A DNA stretch of 5,990 bases from Bacilli bacterium (GCA_012513195.1 JAAZCR010000085.1:1-5990); one strand, 5' to 3'; positions 1 through 5,711 are shown, counted from the stretch's first letter. Program-made: numbers and translations. The notes: generated by a model from the letters alone, not told the origin.

Positions 1-35
1 CTAATAGTTCATAAACTTAGTAAACTAATTAAACA
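1..35. other. Left edge, no gene assigned
   Basis: These bases lie beyond the terminator that ends the minus-strand MACPF gene. A plus-strand gene entering from the left could end at the TAA at 2-4, but too little is visible to support this. I see no start site, ribosome binding site or RNA gene here. Confidence 0.3.
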
Positions 36-70
36 TAAAAAACCTGGTCTAAGCAGATCTGCTTAGACCA
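36..70 (-). terminator. Rho-independent terminator of the MACPF lipoprotein gene
   Basis: Bases 45-70 form a perfect 26-base palindrome (arms TGGTCTAAGCAGA and its complement, centred on AGATCT). Read on the minus strand it is followed at once by GG and a run of six T (37-42), the classical intrinsic terminator layout. A second overlapping pairing, AACCTG (41-46) with CAGGTT (78-83), could lengthen the structure. There is no T run on the plus-strand side, so it should act mainly on minus-strand transcripts. It lies about 110 bases after the stop codon at 180-182. Confidence 0.85.
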
Positions 71-122
71 AGTCTATCAGGTTATTGGAAATTATTCACC
101 AACACTATTTGACAAAGAGCCA

Positions 123-159
123 AAAGAATTAGGATAGTGTGAATCTACCCTAATTCTTT
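123..159 (-). terminator. Stem-loop just after the MACPF gene stop, possible weak terminator
   Basis: AAAGAATTAGG (123-133) pairs perfectly with CCTAATTCTTT (149-159). After one mismatch three more pairs form (135-137 with 145-147), leaving a 7-base loop. It begins about 20 bases downstream of the stop codon. The T tract on the minus strand is short (TTTTG), so it may be a weak terminator or a 3'-end stabilising hairpin ahead of the stronger terminator at 36-70. Confidence 0.5.
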
Positions 160-179
160 CTATTTTACTCCTTATTCAC

Positions 180-1658
180 TTAATTAGATTTTTTAAGACA
201 GAAGAAGGAAATCCTTAAGTTTAATTCTTCATTACATGCCATATCATTGTATGGTGTATCGGACATATAAATTATTCTACTTTTATCTGATGCATCCCAT
301 CCTGCTACACCGCTCTCGTTGTTATCATTTATCGTACCCCACCATCCTAAAGTTCCACCGTAACGGATACTTATAGAAGGATCAAGGAGTTTAATATTAC
401 CAACATCATTAAATCTGCTACTTCCAGGATTACCTGTATATGAAGCATTACCAATTATGTGCCCATCCAACGTTTCAAAGCCAATAATATCAAGTTTTAT
501 TCTCTTGATATAAAGACTTTCACAGTATAAAGTTGCATCAAGGCTAGTATTTACTAACTTGGGAATATACTCTCCGTTAGCTTTATTTCCTGTTTTAACA
601 ACTATTCCAGTAATAATTACAAAATTATTGGTATTAGCTGCAAAATCATTTGTAGGATTTTCACTGATATACTCTACATAATTACTATATGTTTTATTAT
701 AAATTGCCATACCTGTCTCATTGGTATCGTCATAGGAACCACGCCAATATAAATGACCACCTGATTTAATTTCTTTTGTAGGATTATAAAGTTTTATTTT
801 GTCTACATCATTAAATCTTTTTCCACATGGTGTTCCATTATAAACAGCAAATCCATACAGGTATTCAGTACCATTTAACTCAACTTTAACTCCTAAAACA
901 TCGAATGTTACATATCCAACATCTGTACCTTCACAATATAGGTTTGCCTTAAATTGGGTCTTTCCTAACTCAGGATATCTTACACTATCACTTGCATTAT
1001 TTCCTGTGGAAACGATAATTCCCGTGATTGATATGATTTGATATTCGTTTCTTGCTAAATCATCCCTTGGATTTTTTGGCATATAAGTGACATCATATCC
1101 TGGAATTCCATTGTGAACTGCTATACCACTTTCGTTATTATCATCATAAGTTCCGAACCAATGTAATATACCACCATAGAGAATATATTTATTAGAATTC
1201 CTTAAATGTACATTAGCAACATCATTAAATCTTTTACCTATTAAATTCCCTGTATAATATGCTGTACCCATAACATATTCTTTGCCTTCATATTTTACAA
1301 GTTGTCCAATAACGTTAAAAGTAATTGTATCAATCTTAGTGCTTTCACAATATAAATCAGCTGTGAATGTCATTTCAATTACATTTGCAAATGGCTTATA
1401 GACAACTGGATTAACATCAAATCTAGCTTCAATAGTTGTGTTTTTAACTACCGTATGTTTATAATTTAATTCCTTACTTAATAATTCCCCATCTTCAAAC
1501 CAACCAGCAAAATAGTAATTGGGACTAGGTTTGACTACTAATTCTATTTCATCACCTGCTTCATATTTATCTTTGGGGTTCTTAATCTCATAAGTACCAC
1601 CTTGTGATGAAATTACATTGACTGCATATCTATCAAAGGTAGCATACAGCCTTTTGAT
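180..1658 (-). CDS. C-terminal fragment: InlB-type repeat and three copies of an unrecognised domain
   Basis: The first ATG is at 1371-1373, giving 397 residues, but the frame is open and meaningful up to 1658, giving about 492 residues. There is no ATG, GTG or TTG in the 1374-1658 part and no ribosome binding site at 1373, so this is the continuation of the MACPF protein rather than a gene of its own. The extra N-terminal part begins IKRLYATFDRYAV and contains an InlB-type beta repeat (1419-1628). A linker (DVNPVVYKPFANVIE) leads to three tandem copies of a domain of about 137 residues. The protein ends with LNLRISFFCLKKSN and TAA at 180-182. No membrane segment, LPXTG motif or catalytic signature is visible, which fits an extracellular C-terminal part of a lipid-anchored protein. 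Confidence 0.75.
   Translation of the reverse strand: MKRLYATFDRYAVNVISSQGGTYEIKNPKDKYEAGDEIELVVKPSPNYYFAGWFEDGELLSKELNYKHTVVKNTTIEARFDVNPVVYKPFANVIEMTFTADLYCESTKIDTITFNVIGQLVKYEGKEYVMGTAYYTGNLIGKRFNDVANVHLRNSNKYILYGGILHWFGTYDDNNESGIAVHNGIPGYDVTYMPKNPRDDLARNEYQIISITGIIVSTGNNASDSVRYPELGKTQFKANLYCEGTDVGYVTFDVLGVKVELNGTEYLYGFAVYNGTPCGKRFNDVDKIKLYNPTKEIKSGGHLYWRGSYDDTNETGMAIYNKTYSNYVEYISENPTNDFAANTNNFVIITGIVVKTGNKANGEYIPKLVNTSLDATLYCESLYIKRIKLDIIGFETLDGHIIGNASYTGNPGSSRFNDVGNIKLLDPSISIRYGGTLGWWGTINDNNESGVAGWDASDKSRIIYMSDTPYNDMACNEELNLRISFFCLKKSN
183..1373 (-). repeat. Three tandem copies of a ~137-residue domain
   Basis: Counting from the ATG at 1373, copy 1 is residues 1-138 (960-1373), copy 2 is 139-275 (549-959) and copy 3 is 276-397 (183-548, shorter at the end). 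Anchors recur at a spacing of 138 and then about 134-137: LYCE at 7, 145 and 282; RFNDV at 48, 186 and 320; a GG.L.W.G block followed by DD/ND.NES/NETG at about 67-82, 205-221 and 339-354; then Y...P..D.A.N and I.ITGI.V.TGN, the last lost from copy 3. The copies have diverged strongly, so the duplication is old. I do not recognise the family. The acidic D-D-x-N-E-S/T-G motif could bind metal or sugar, but this is a guess. Confidence 0.8.
1419..1628 (-). repeat. InlB-type (divergent InlB B-repeat) beta domain
   Basis: About 70 residues read YAVNVISSQGGTYEIKNP, then KYEAGDEIELVVKPSPNYYF, AGWFEDGELLS and HTVVKNTTIEARF. The order V...GG.Y......Y..GD.I.L...P...Y.F.GW...G........H....NTTI.A.F is the pattern of Listeria-Bacteroides / divergent InlB B-repeats, which are small beta-grasp-like modules common in surface proteins of low-GC bacteria. 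It sits directly after the MACPF domain and probably spaces the C-terminal repeats from it. It lies outside the ATG-initiated ORF, which is why it is easily missed. Confidence 0.75.
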
Positions 1659-2709
1659 TCACATAGTCTTCATACTTTTTGGCAAGGTTTGCATCAACAA
1701 AATATAATAAAGTTGAAATTGATACTGCTCCACCTCTTGTCAAGCGAACTGGAATAGCATTTTCCTCTTTGATACTTTTTGACCAGTATTGAATAGCATT
1801 ACTTACATCACTAGGAGATGTCGCAAGTCCACCTTCACCACCATAATAATAATTATAAAATGAAGCATAAGTTTCAGAATTATGCCACGATAAGGTTTCA
1901 GATAATGATATGTTTAGCCCTGTTGTTGTTTGAATTATCGCATTAAATAGTTCTCCACCTACAGCCCTAGAAAAAGCTGACTTCACACCAATGGCTAAAT
2001 TTTCATCATTAGTGGAAATTGTGTAAAATGCACGATATCTACCACCTGTAGTTACACCTAATATTGCATGTGTTCCATAGTAATTGTATATATACTCTAT
2101 TAATTGTTGTTCATTCATATAACGTGTAGCGTTTGATTGTCTTCTGATATCTTCGAGGAATGATTTTGATAAACAACCTGCGATTGCATCAACACCACTG
2201 AAATCGTCTACAACGAAGTCTCTGTATGTAACATCATAGATATATGATAATGTATTTTTTTCTTCATATTTACGATAATCAACATTAGCATCAAAAGAGA
2301 AGGTTTTCTTTAATGAACCTAATAATTGTGTTGATTTTTCTGATGCATATTCTATATTGACGGCTGTTTTTGTGAGGAACTCGTCAATAGATGAATAGTT
2401 TATTGCCGACCCTGTTGCACTACTATTTTGTGGATTTCTAAATGTTCCAATTGATAATAACTTTGAGATATCAAGAACTGATTTTGTTGAAGCATAGTTA
2501 GCTAAATCAAGATAATCATGCTCATAAAGATTATATCCTCTACCAATTGATAAATTCATTAATCTTTGAACGGTCTCATAGTCAACGGTTTTTGCAATAT
2601 AATTATATTCATAAACCTCTGACCAATTTGATTCACCATATTCGCCATAAGCATTGGCTTTAATCTTGATTTTTATCGTTCCTGAGTAATTTATAACATA
2701 ATTAAACAC
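1633..2709 (-). CDS. MACPF (membrane attack complex/perforin) domain fragment
   Basis: The 358-residue frame opens at a GTG that is internal to an Fn3 domain: residues 1-37 (YSGTIKIKIKANAYGEYG then SNWSEVYEYNY) are the C-terminal half of the second Fn3 module. From about residue 45 to 350 it is a MACPF domain. The family signature is visible as YYGTHAILGVTTGG at residues 210-223 (Y, G-T-H and the glycine pair). An early GRGYNL (56-61) resembles the start of other bacterial MACPF domains, and the C-terminal stretch YYGGEGG...YWSKSIK...AIPVRL is also typical. The regions at about 115-190 and 225-300, either side of the signature, correspond to the segments that refold into membrane hairpins in this family. 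The last residues (CYL, then TGA) come from a frame shift at 1652-1655. This is the middle piece of the broken gene at 180-3180. Confidence 0.85.
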   Translation of the reverse strand: MFNYVINYSGTIKIKIKANAYGEYGESNWSEVYEYNYIAKTVDYETVQRLMNLSIGRGYNLYEHDYLDLANYASTKSVLDISKLLSIGTFRNPQNSSATGSAINYSSIDEFLTKTAVNIEYASEKSTQLLGSLKKTFSFDANVDYRKYEEKNTLSYIYDVTYRDFVVDDFSGVDAIAGCLSKSFLEDIRRQSNATRYMNEQQLIEYIYNYYGTHAILGVTTGGRYRAFYTISTNDENLAIGVKSAFSRAVGGELFNAIIQTTTGLNISLSETLSWHNSETYASFYNYYYGGEGGLATSPSDVSNAIQYWSKSIKEENAIPVRLTRGGAVSISTLLYFVDANLAKKYEDYVNQKAVCYL

Positions 2710-3142
2710 TTTGTTTGCCTAGTTTCATATGTGTAATCATCATCAATTGATACTGTATATACATCAGCTGTTTCCACTGGATCCCAAAAATAAAATCGGA
2801 ATCAACATAAACATTCATTGGTTTTTGATGTTTTTTATAATAATTTTGCCCTTGTGGTGCTGTGTAATAAAAGGTTTGTTCTGCTGAATATTCAGAGTCT
2901 GTTGAATAAAGTGATCGACCTAAAGCTTTTACACTAAATTTAAAATTAGTGGATTCTTCAAATGATACAACATAATTAATATCATTTACCTTACCTTTTT
3001 CTTCACCATTAATTTTAACTATATATCCATCAGAATTTGGCACTGAATCCCACGACACTGTCTTTGTTTCATCATTATAACGGATATTAGTTGGTGGTTC
3101 CAATTGAGTTACTCTAAAATAATCGCAACCAAATAACGACAA
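2702..3142 (-). CDS. N-terminal fragment: lipoprotein signal end plus Fn3 domains
   Basis: This open frame begins at TTG (3140-3142) inside the signal peptide, so the apparent N-terminus is artificial; the natural start is probably GTG at 3178-3180 in another frame. It shows the lipobox LSLFGC with Cys at residue 6, then a fibronectin type III domain at about residues 14-93 (PPTNIRYNDETKTVSWDSV, later YIVKINGEE and FKFSVKALG, the usual A/B, C and F strand pattern). A second Fn3 domain starts at about residue 108 (PMNVYVDSDFIF). After residue 119 the sequence loses all Fn3 character because the frame shifts at the T5 run 2786-2790; residues 120-146 are a frameshift tail. Fn3 modules in bacterial surface proteins usually act as spacers or adhesion units. 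It is the first piece of the broken gene at 180-3180. Confidence 0.75.
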   Translation of the reverse strand: MSLFGCDYFRVTQLEPPTNIRYNDETKTVSWDSVPNSDGYIVKINGEEKGKVNDINYVVSFEESTNFKFSVKALGRSLYSTDSEYSAEQTFYYTAPQGQNYYKKHQKPMNVYVDSDFIFGIQWKQLMYIQYQLMMITHMKLGKQSV

Positions 3143-3187
3143 AACTACTAAAAAAAGGAATAAAATACCTTTTTTCTCACAAGTTTA

Positions 3188-3194
3188 CCCCCTT
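3188..3194 (-). promoter_or_regulatory. Shine-Dalgarno site of the MACPF lipoprotein gene
   Basis: The minus strand reads AAGGGGG, seven bases before GTG at 3178-3180. It supports GTG as the natural start and MRKK as the N-terminus. It is much better placed than anything upstream of the TTG at 3140-3142. Confidence 0.65.
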
Positions 3195-3240
3195 AATTAA
3201 ATTTACTTAATTGACTTTATTCTATATTGAACTCCCCTCA

Positions 3241-3304
3241 GATATGATTATATAAATACTCTAAACTGAAATAAGCAAAATACCTTGGATACCCTAATCA
3301 TATC
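3241..3304. repeat. 10-bp inverted repeat over the MACPF gene promoter region
   Basis: GATATGATTA (3241-3250) and TAATCATATC (3295-3304) are perfect complements separated by 44 bases. The outer flanks CTCA (3237-3240) and TGAG (3310-3313) can also pair across an asymmetric bulge. The left arm overlaps the proposed -10 box. It could be a paired operator or a structured leader; nothing in the window encodes a candidate regulator. Confidence 0.4.
3247..3252 (-). promoter_or_regulatory. Probable -10 box upstream of the MACPF lipoprotein gene
   Basis: The minus strand reads TATAAT about 70 bases before the GTG start. No good -35 hexamer lies at 16-18 bases; the nearest TTG-like sequence (TTGCTT) is about 20 bases upstream. 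The box lies partly inside the inverted repeat 3241-3304, which could make it a regulated promoter. In so AT-rich a stretch a chance match is quite possible. Confidence 0.35.
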
Positions 3305-3776
3305 ACTGGTGAGACAATAACCAAAACATATACTTTTTTATAATATCTTAATACTTATCACATGATACATCTATGTTATGTGTAATGAGATTAAAGACAA
3401 GATGTATGATTAATCAAATAAATATCCAATAACTATTATACTTTTTGATATTACTATAATATAAAAGTAAATAAGCAATAAAAATGATTTGAAACAGAGT
3501 GCGTAATACACTAAAATGTTCAAATCATTTATCAATTACAAGTCAAATAAATATAAAAAAACAATTAAATAAGTCCCTCCCACAATTATACTCATACTAT
3601 ACTAAATCAGTTTCTGTAAGCAATATTGGTAGTCATTATAATTAAACTTATGAACGTCAATTACATATATATATATTTAAAAAATTACATCATAACTCAT
3701 GTAAAATGTCTACTAGGTATTCCATCATTACTTTACATATTTTTTCAAAAGTATAACGCCATAAATCTTAATTATT
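3305..3776. other. Intergenic stretch without a gene
   Basis: This very AT-rich region between the DUF805-gene terminator and the MACPF gene promoter has no frame on either strand with convincing coding character, and no tRNA-like or rRNA-like sequence. It holds the 12-bp inverted repeat at 3482-3530, a weaker 8-bp inverted repeat (ATACATCT at 3365-3372 with AGATGTAT at 3400-3407) and a short (AT)6 run at 3665-3676. The last two are what one expects by chance at this base composition. An unannotated small RNA cannot be excluded. Confidence 0.5.
3482..3530. repeat. Perfect 12-bp inverted repeat in the intergenic region
   Basis: AAATGATTTGAA (3482-3493) pairs perfectly with TTCAAATCATTT (3519-3530). 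Inside, AGTG (3498-3501) can pair with CACT (3509-3512) around a 7-base loop, so the whole forms a two-part stem-loop. Read on the minus strand the outer arm runs into a few more T, but there is no strong terminator tail on either side and no gene immediately upstream of it. It may be a remnant of a small mobile repeat, a small-RNA structure or a protein-binding palindrome. Confidence 0.55.
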
Positions 3777-3808
3777 AAAAAAACAGGTAGTAAAATATGC
3801 TACCTGTT
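3777..3808 (-). terminator. Rho-independent terminator after the zinc-ribbon/DUF805 gene
   Basis: AACAGGTAG (3782-3790) and CTACCTGTT (3800-3808) form a perfect 9-bp stem with a 9-base loop. On the minus strand the hairpin runs straight into seven T (3777-3783). It starts 11 bases after the TGA at 3820-3822 and should end the transcript carrying the polysaccharide and DUF805 genes, so the MACPF gene needs its own promoter. Confidence 0.9.
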
Positions 3809-3819
3809 ACTTATTATCT

Positions 3820-4110
3820 TCATCTTCTATATGGATTATTTTCTACCTTTGATTGTTCACAAGCCCAGATAATAAAGATTACTATCCCTACGAGTGGAAT
3901 AAAATTTATTAAGACATACCAACCACTTCGTCCGGTATCATGGAGTCTTCTAACCGCAAGAGCCAAACGAGGAATGAAGGTGGCTAGGGAGTAAAAATAC
4001 ATTAAAGGACTATAAATGTATGAAATCGCAATTCCAAATATAATATCAAATAAGACTGCGAACCAAAACTCAGCTATTGTGCTTCGCCCTTCGAAATCAA
4101 CATAACGACG
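3820..4110 (-). CDS. DUF805 membrane domain, C-terminal part of the zinc-ribbon gene
   Basis: Ninety-six residues follow the TAG at 4111-4113 in the same frame. Visible DUF805 hallmarks are RRYVDFEGRS at 1-10, EFW at 14-16, and the signature AVRRLHDTGRSGW at about 52-64, followed by LINFIPLVGIVIFIIWA and an ending N-NPYRR. Three hydrophobic stretches (about 15-33, 34-52 and 64-83) predict a small inner-membrane protein. The first in-frame ATG is at 4000-4002 and would leave only 60 residues without the first membrane segment, so no good independent start exists; the part is best read as the continuation of the zinc-ribbon gene. The stop is TGA, followed by the terminator. Confidence 0.8.
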   Translation of the reverse strand, partial: RRYVDFEGRSTIAEFWFAVLFDIIFGIAISYIYSPLMYFYSLATFIPRLALAVRRLHDTGRSGWYVLINFIPLVGIVIFIIWACEQSKVENNPYRR

Positions 4111-4347
4111 CTACATATCTAAGTAAGCATCAAAACCACGTTTTTCGTCACTTGGTTTGGTTTCATTAGTGTTTGATGTACTTGAAGTAGGTGACGGTTC
4201 AACTGGTCTCAAAACACTACCTTCAGGCTTTGGTGTTTCGGTTTCATTTTCTTGATTATTATAATTATACTCTGTATTAAAGGCACCGCAATGTTTACAG
4301 TACTTATCATTTTGACTTATCTCATAACCACAATAACGACATTTCAT
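4111..4347 (-). CDS. Zinc-ribbon protein, N-terminal part of the DUF805 gene
   Basis: This gives 78 residues from ATG at 4345-4347. Residues 1-21 form a treble-clef-type zinc ribbon: C3-R-Y-C6-G and C17-K-H-C20-G, two CxxCG knuckles 10 residues apart. Residues 24-74 are a low-complexity polar linker (NNQENETETPKPEG, then PSPTSSTSNTNETKPSD). A longer version starting with TTG at 4389 would put 14 ill-fitting residues in front of the ribbon; starting directly at MKCRYCG is the normal form for this family. The ribosome binding site is weak (AGAGTGGG about 9 bases upstream). The gene lies 59 bases after the ligase-like gene and may be cotranscribed with it. It stops at TAG just where DUF805 begins. 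Confidence 0.75.
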   Translation of the reverse strand: MKCRYCGYEISQNDKYCKHCGAFNTEYNYNNQENETETPKPEGSVLRPVEPSPTSSTSNTNETKPSDEKRGFDAYLDM

Positions 4348-4393
4348 AATATAACACCCACTCTTTCTAAGATATATACCATTTAACAAATCT

Positions 4394-4420
4394 ATTATAT
4401 TAATTATTAATCGATCTCAA
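4394..4420 (-). promoter_or_regulatory. Possible weak promoter before the zinc-ribbon gene
   Basis: The minus strand carries TTGAGA (4415-4420) and TATAAT (4394-4399) with a 15-base spacer, at the very end of the upstream gene. The spacer is shorter than the optimal 17, so this is only a candidate; the gene may simply be cotranscribed from upstream. Confidence 0.3.
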
Positions 4421-5711
4421 CCCAATTATATTCACTTATTAATTTTTGACCATGATAATGTTTGTATATTTCACTAATACCGATGATTAAATAGAAATAT
4501 ACACCAAAAAAGTGTAAATCGAAACTAACATCAAATAGTTGATGCGTAAGTGCTCCAACTATACTTGCCAATGCAAAATTCACAAACGCATCTTTAGTAA
4601 ATAACACCTTAACCCAACCACGAACGATGAATGCGAAAATCAAAAATCCAATAATACCTAAAGATGCGAGGATTTGTAAGATGAAATTATGATAATAGAT
4701 GGATGGACTATCGAGGATCTCTCTTATCAAATATTTACTAGATTTAATCCCCTGTCCAATTATTGGTCTTTCTAGAAATGTTTTCCAAGCTAGTTCGTAT
4801 AATTCTAAGCGACCACTCTCACTAAACAATCTTTCGATTATTCTACTTAATATATTATTATCAAAAACCTTCAATAAGATAATTGTGATTATTGCCACTA
4901 TCATTAAGAAAGCTCCAAGTTTGAGGAATTCTTTTCTTCTAAGAATAATTAAGATTACTAAACTAACGGCGACACCTAAATAAGCACCCCTAGATAGTGT
5001 TAAAAATAAACCAATAATCGCGATAACATCAATGGGAATAAACCACTTATGCTCACAGAATTCACGATACTTCATAAGCATAATCGGAATTAAAAAGACA
5101 TAGATTACCGCAAGTAGATTAGAAAAACTCCAACCTAAGTGGATATAATCTTTCTCAGTTAATACATTCATAATTCCATTCTCACAATAAACCACAAAAA
5201 TCTCTAATGATAAAGTAAAAAGCAAAAATGATGCTACCTTCGAGAAAGTATTAAAATCGTTTTTATCTAATTTAAGCTTACTATTAGTGATAATGAAATA
5301 TACTAAGTAACCTTCTAGAATTCCTACTAACCCCTTGTAGCCATCAAGTAGAACTGGAGTCCAGATAAGTGATAAAACATTATAGAAGAAATAGATAATT
5401 AATGGTACTAATACTTGACCAATAACTATGGTCTTCTCTTTAATAATATTTAGTAGTATATATCCTAATAGAAAAAGGATGAGAATATATTCTAATTTAA
5501 AAATATCTGTCTTAACAGAAATCGCCATATTCGCAAATAGAATTAACCCTATCAATTTCTTGATATCTTGTTGTATCAAGAAATAAAGAAAAAGTAAGGG
5601 AAAAATGATAAAGGCTAAGATAGGACTTAGATCCTTACTTAACCAGATTAAAAATGTTAAAATCGCAAGACTAAAATAAAACACATCATTTTTACTAATT
5701 ACCTTTTTCAT
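4407..5711 (-). CDS. O-antigen ligase/polymerase-like membrane protein (Wzy/WaaL superfamily)
   Basis: This intact protein has 434 residues. It is very hydrophobic with about ten to twelve predicted membrane segments, the usual size for Wzy_C/O-antigen ligase proteins. Family marks: LTLSRGAYLG at about 237-246 with the conserved Arg; then the long extracytoplasmic loop with RLELYELAWKTFLERP and IIGQG at about 301-321; then YYHNFILQILASLGIIGF at 339-356, whose His-Asn fits the conserved loop histidine of this superfamily. Members polymerise or transfer lipid-linked glycan repeat units at the outer face of the membrane. I cannot tell polymerase from ligase, and in an organism without lipopolysaccharide a capsule or exopolysaccharide polymerase is more likely. 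I chose the ATG at 5709-5711 because GAGG lies six bases before it; the ATG at 5721-5723 has no such site. It overlaps the upstream gene by 17 bases, which points to cotranscription. All its Trp codons are TGG. Confidence 0.85.
   Translation of the reverse strand: MKKVISKNDVFYFSLAILTFLIWLSKDLSPILAFIIFPLLFLYFLIQQDIKKLIGLILFANMAISVKTDIFKLEYILILFLLGYILLNIIKEKTIVIGQVLVPLIIYFFYNVLSLIWTPVLLDGYKGLVGILEGYLVYFIITNSKLKLDKNDFNTFSKVASFLLFTLSLEIFVVYCENGIMNVLTEKDYIHLGWSFSNLLAVIYVFLIPIMLMKYREFCEHKWFIPIDVIAIIGLFLTLSRGAYLGVAVSLVILIILRRKEFLKLGAFLMIVAIITIILLKVFDNNILSRIIERLFSESGRLELYELAWKTFLERPIIGQGIKSSKYLIREILDSPSIYYHNFILQILASLGIIGFLIFAFIVRGWVKVLFTKDAFVNFALASIVGALTHQLFDVSFDLHFFGVYFYLIIGISEIYKHYHGQKLISEYNWVEID

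Larger units (their letters stand above)
180..3180 (-). pseudogene. Frame-broken large lipoprotein: Fn3 x2, MACPF, InlB-type repeat, three C-terminal repeats
   Basis: Read as a whole, this is one gene split by four single-base shifts. The proposed GTG start (3178-3180) follows AAGGGGG at a 7-base spacing and begins MRKK. The frame is lost in the A6 (3170-3175) or T7 (3150-3156) run and must gain one base to reach the lipobox LSLFGC (Cys at 3125-3127). It needs one added T at the T5 run 2786-2790, where the hidden frame reads WDPVETADVYTVSIDDD, completing the second Fn3 domain. It needs one added A at 2710-2712 to join VFNYVINYSG, and one A removed at 1652-1655 to pass from MACPF into RLYATFDRYAV. 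With these changes the gene has 1001 codons including the stop. The product would be exported and lipid-anchored; MACPF domains insert into membranes as oligomeric pores, so a cytolytic or colonisation role is plausible. Genuine decay and sequencing error are both possible; I am confident of the single-gene reading, not of the cause. Confidence 0.8.
3820..4347 (-). pseudogene. Zinc-ribbon + DUF805 membrane protein gene interrupted by an in-frame TAG
   Basis: The zinc-ribbon frame and the DUF805 frame are the same frame, separated only by TAG at 4111-4113. With that codon read as an amino acid, the product has 175 residues: zinc ribbon (1-23), a linker rich in N, E, T, P and S (24-74), and DUF805 with three likely membrane segments (about 76-175). 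Zinc ribbon followed by DUF805 is a familiar arrangement in low-GC bacteria. The junction reads FDAYLDM-stop-RRYVDFEGRS, and the DUF805 core motif YVDF.GR starts three residues after the stop, so the stop falls within the domain's conserved entry. Many DUF805 proteins have Trp or Leu at this place, and TAG is one base from TGG and from TTG. A point mutation, a sequencing error and amber readthrough are all possible. The domain's function is unknown. Confidence 0.75.

Noticed and set aside
1633..1661. Genetic code with UGA = Trp, which would remove the TGA stop ending the MACPF frame
   Set aside because: All Trp codons in the intact ligase-like gene are TGG, and reading through this TGA leaves the InlB-repeat frame; a one-base shift is needed instead.
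1633..1661. Programmed +1 frameshift between MACPF and the InlB-type repeat
   Set aside because: There is no convincing slippery site or stimulator, and three other breaks in the same gene would remain unexplained.
3365..3407. 8-bp inverted repeat ATACATCT/AGATGTAT
   Set aside because: It is short, has a 27-base spacer and lacks a T tract; not distinguishable from chance at this composition.
3665..3676. (AT)6 microsatellite
   Set aside because: It is short and lies in AT-rich sequence, with no associated start or promoter; chance is sufficient.
3797..3994. Plus-strand frame of 65 codons
   Set aside because: It lies opposite the DUF805 domain and begins inside the terminator hairpin; its translation has no family features.
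3820..4002. Independent 60-residue gene starting at the ATG at 4002
   Set aside because: It would drop the conserved YVDFEGRS...EFW part of DUF805, which is present in the same frame upstream.
4348..4389. Upstream TTG start for the zinc-ribbon protein
   Set aside because: It would add 14 residues without a ribosome binding site; the zinc ribbon starts naturally at MKCRYCG.
4699..4983. Plus-strand frame of 94 codons
   Set aside because: It is the antisense shadow of the ligase-like gene, whose own frame carries conserved motifs throughout this stretch.
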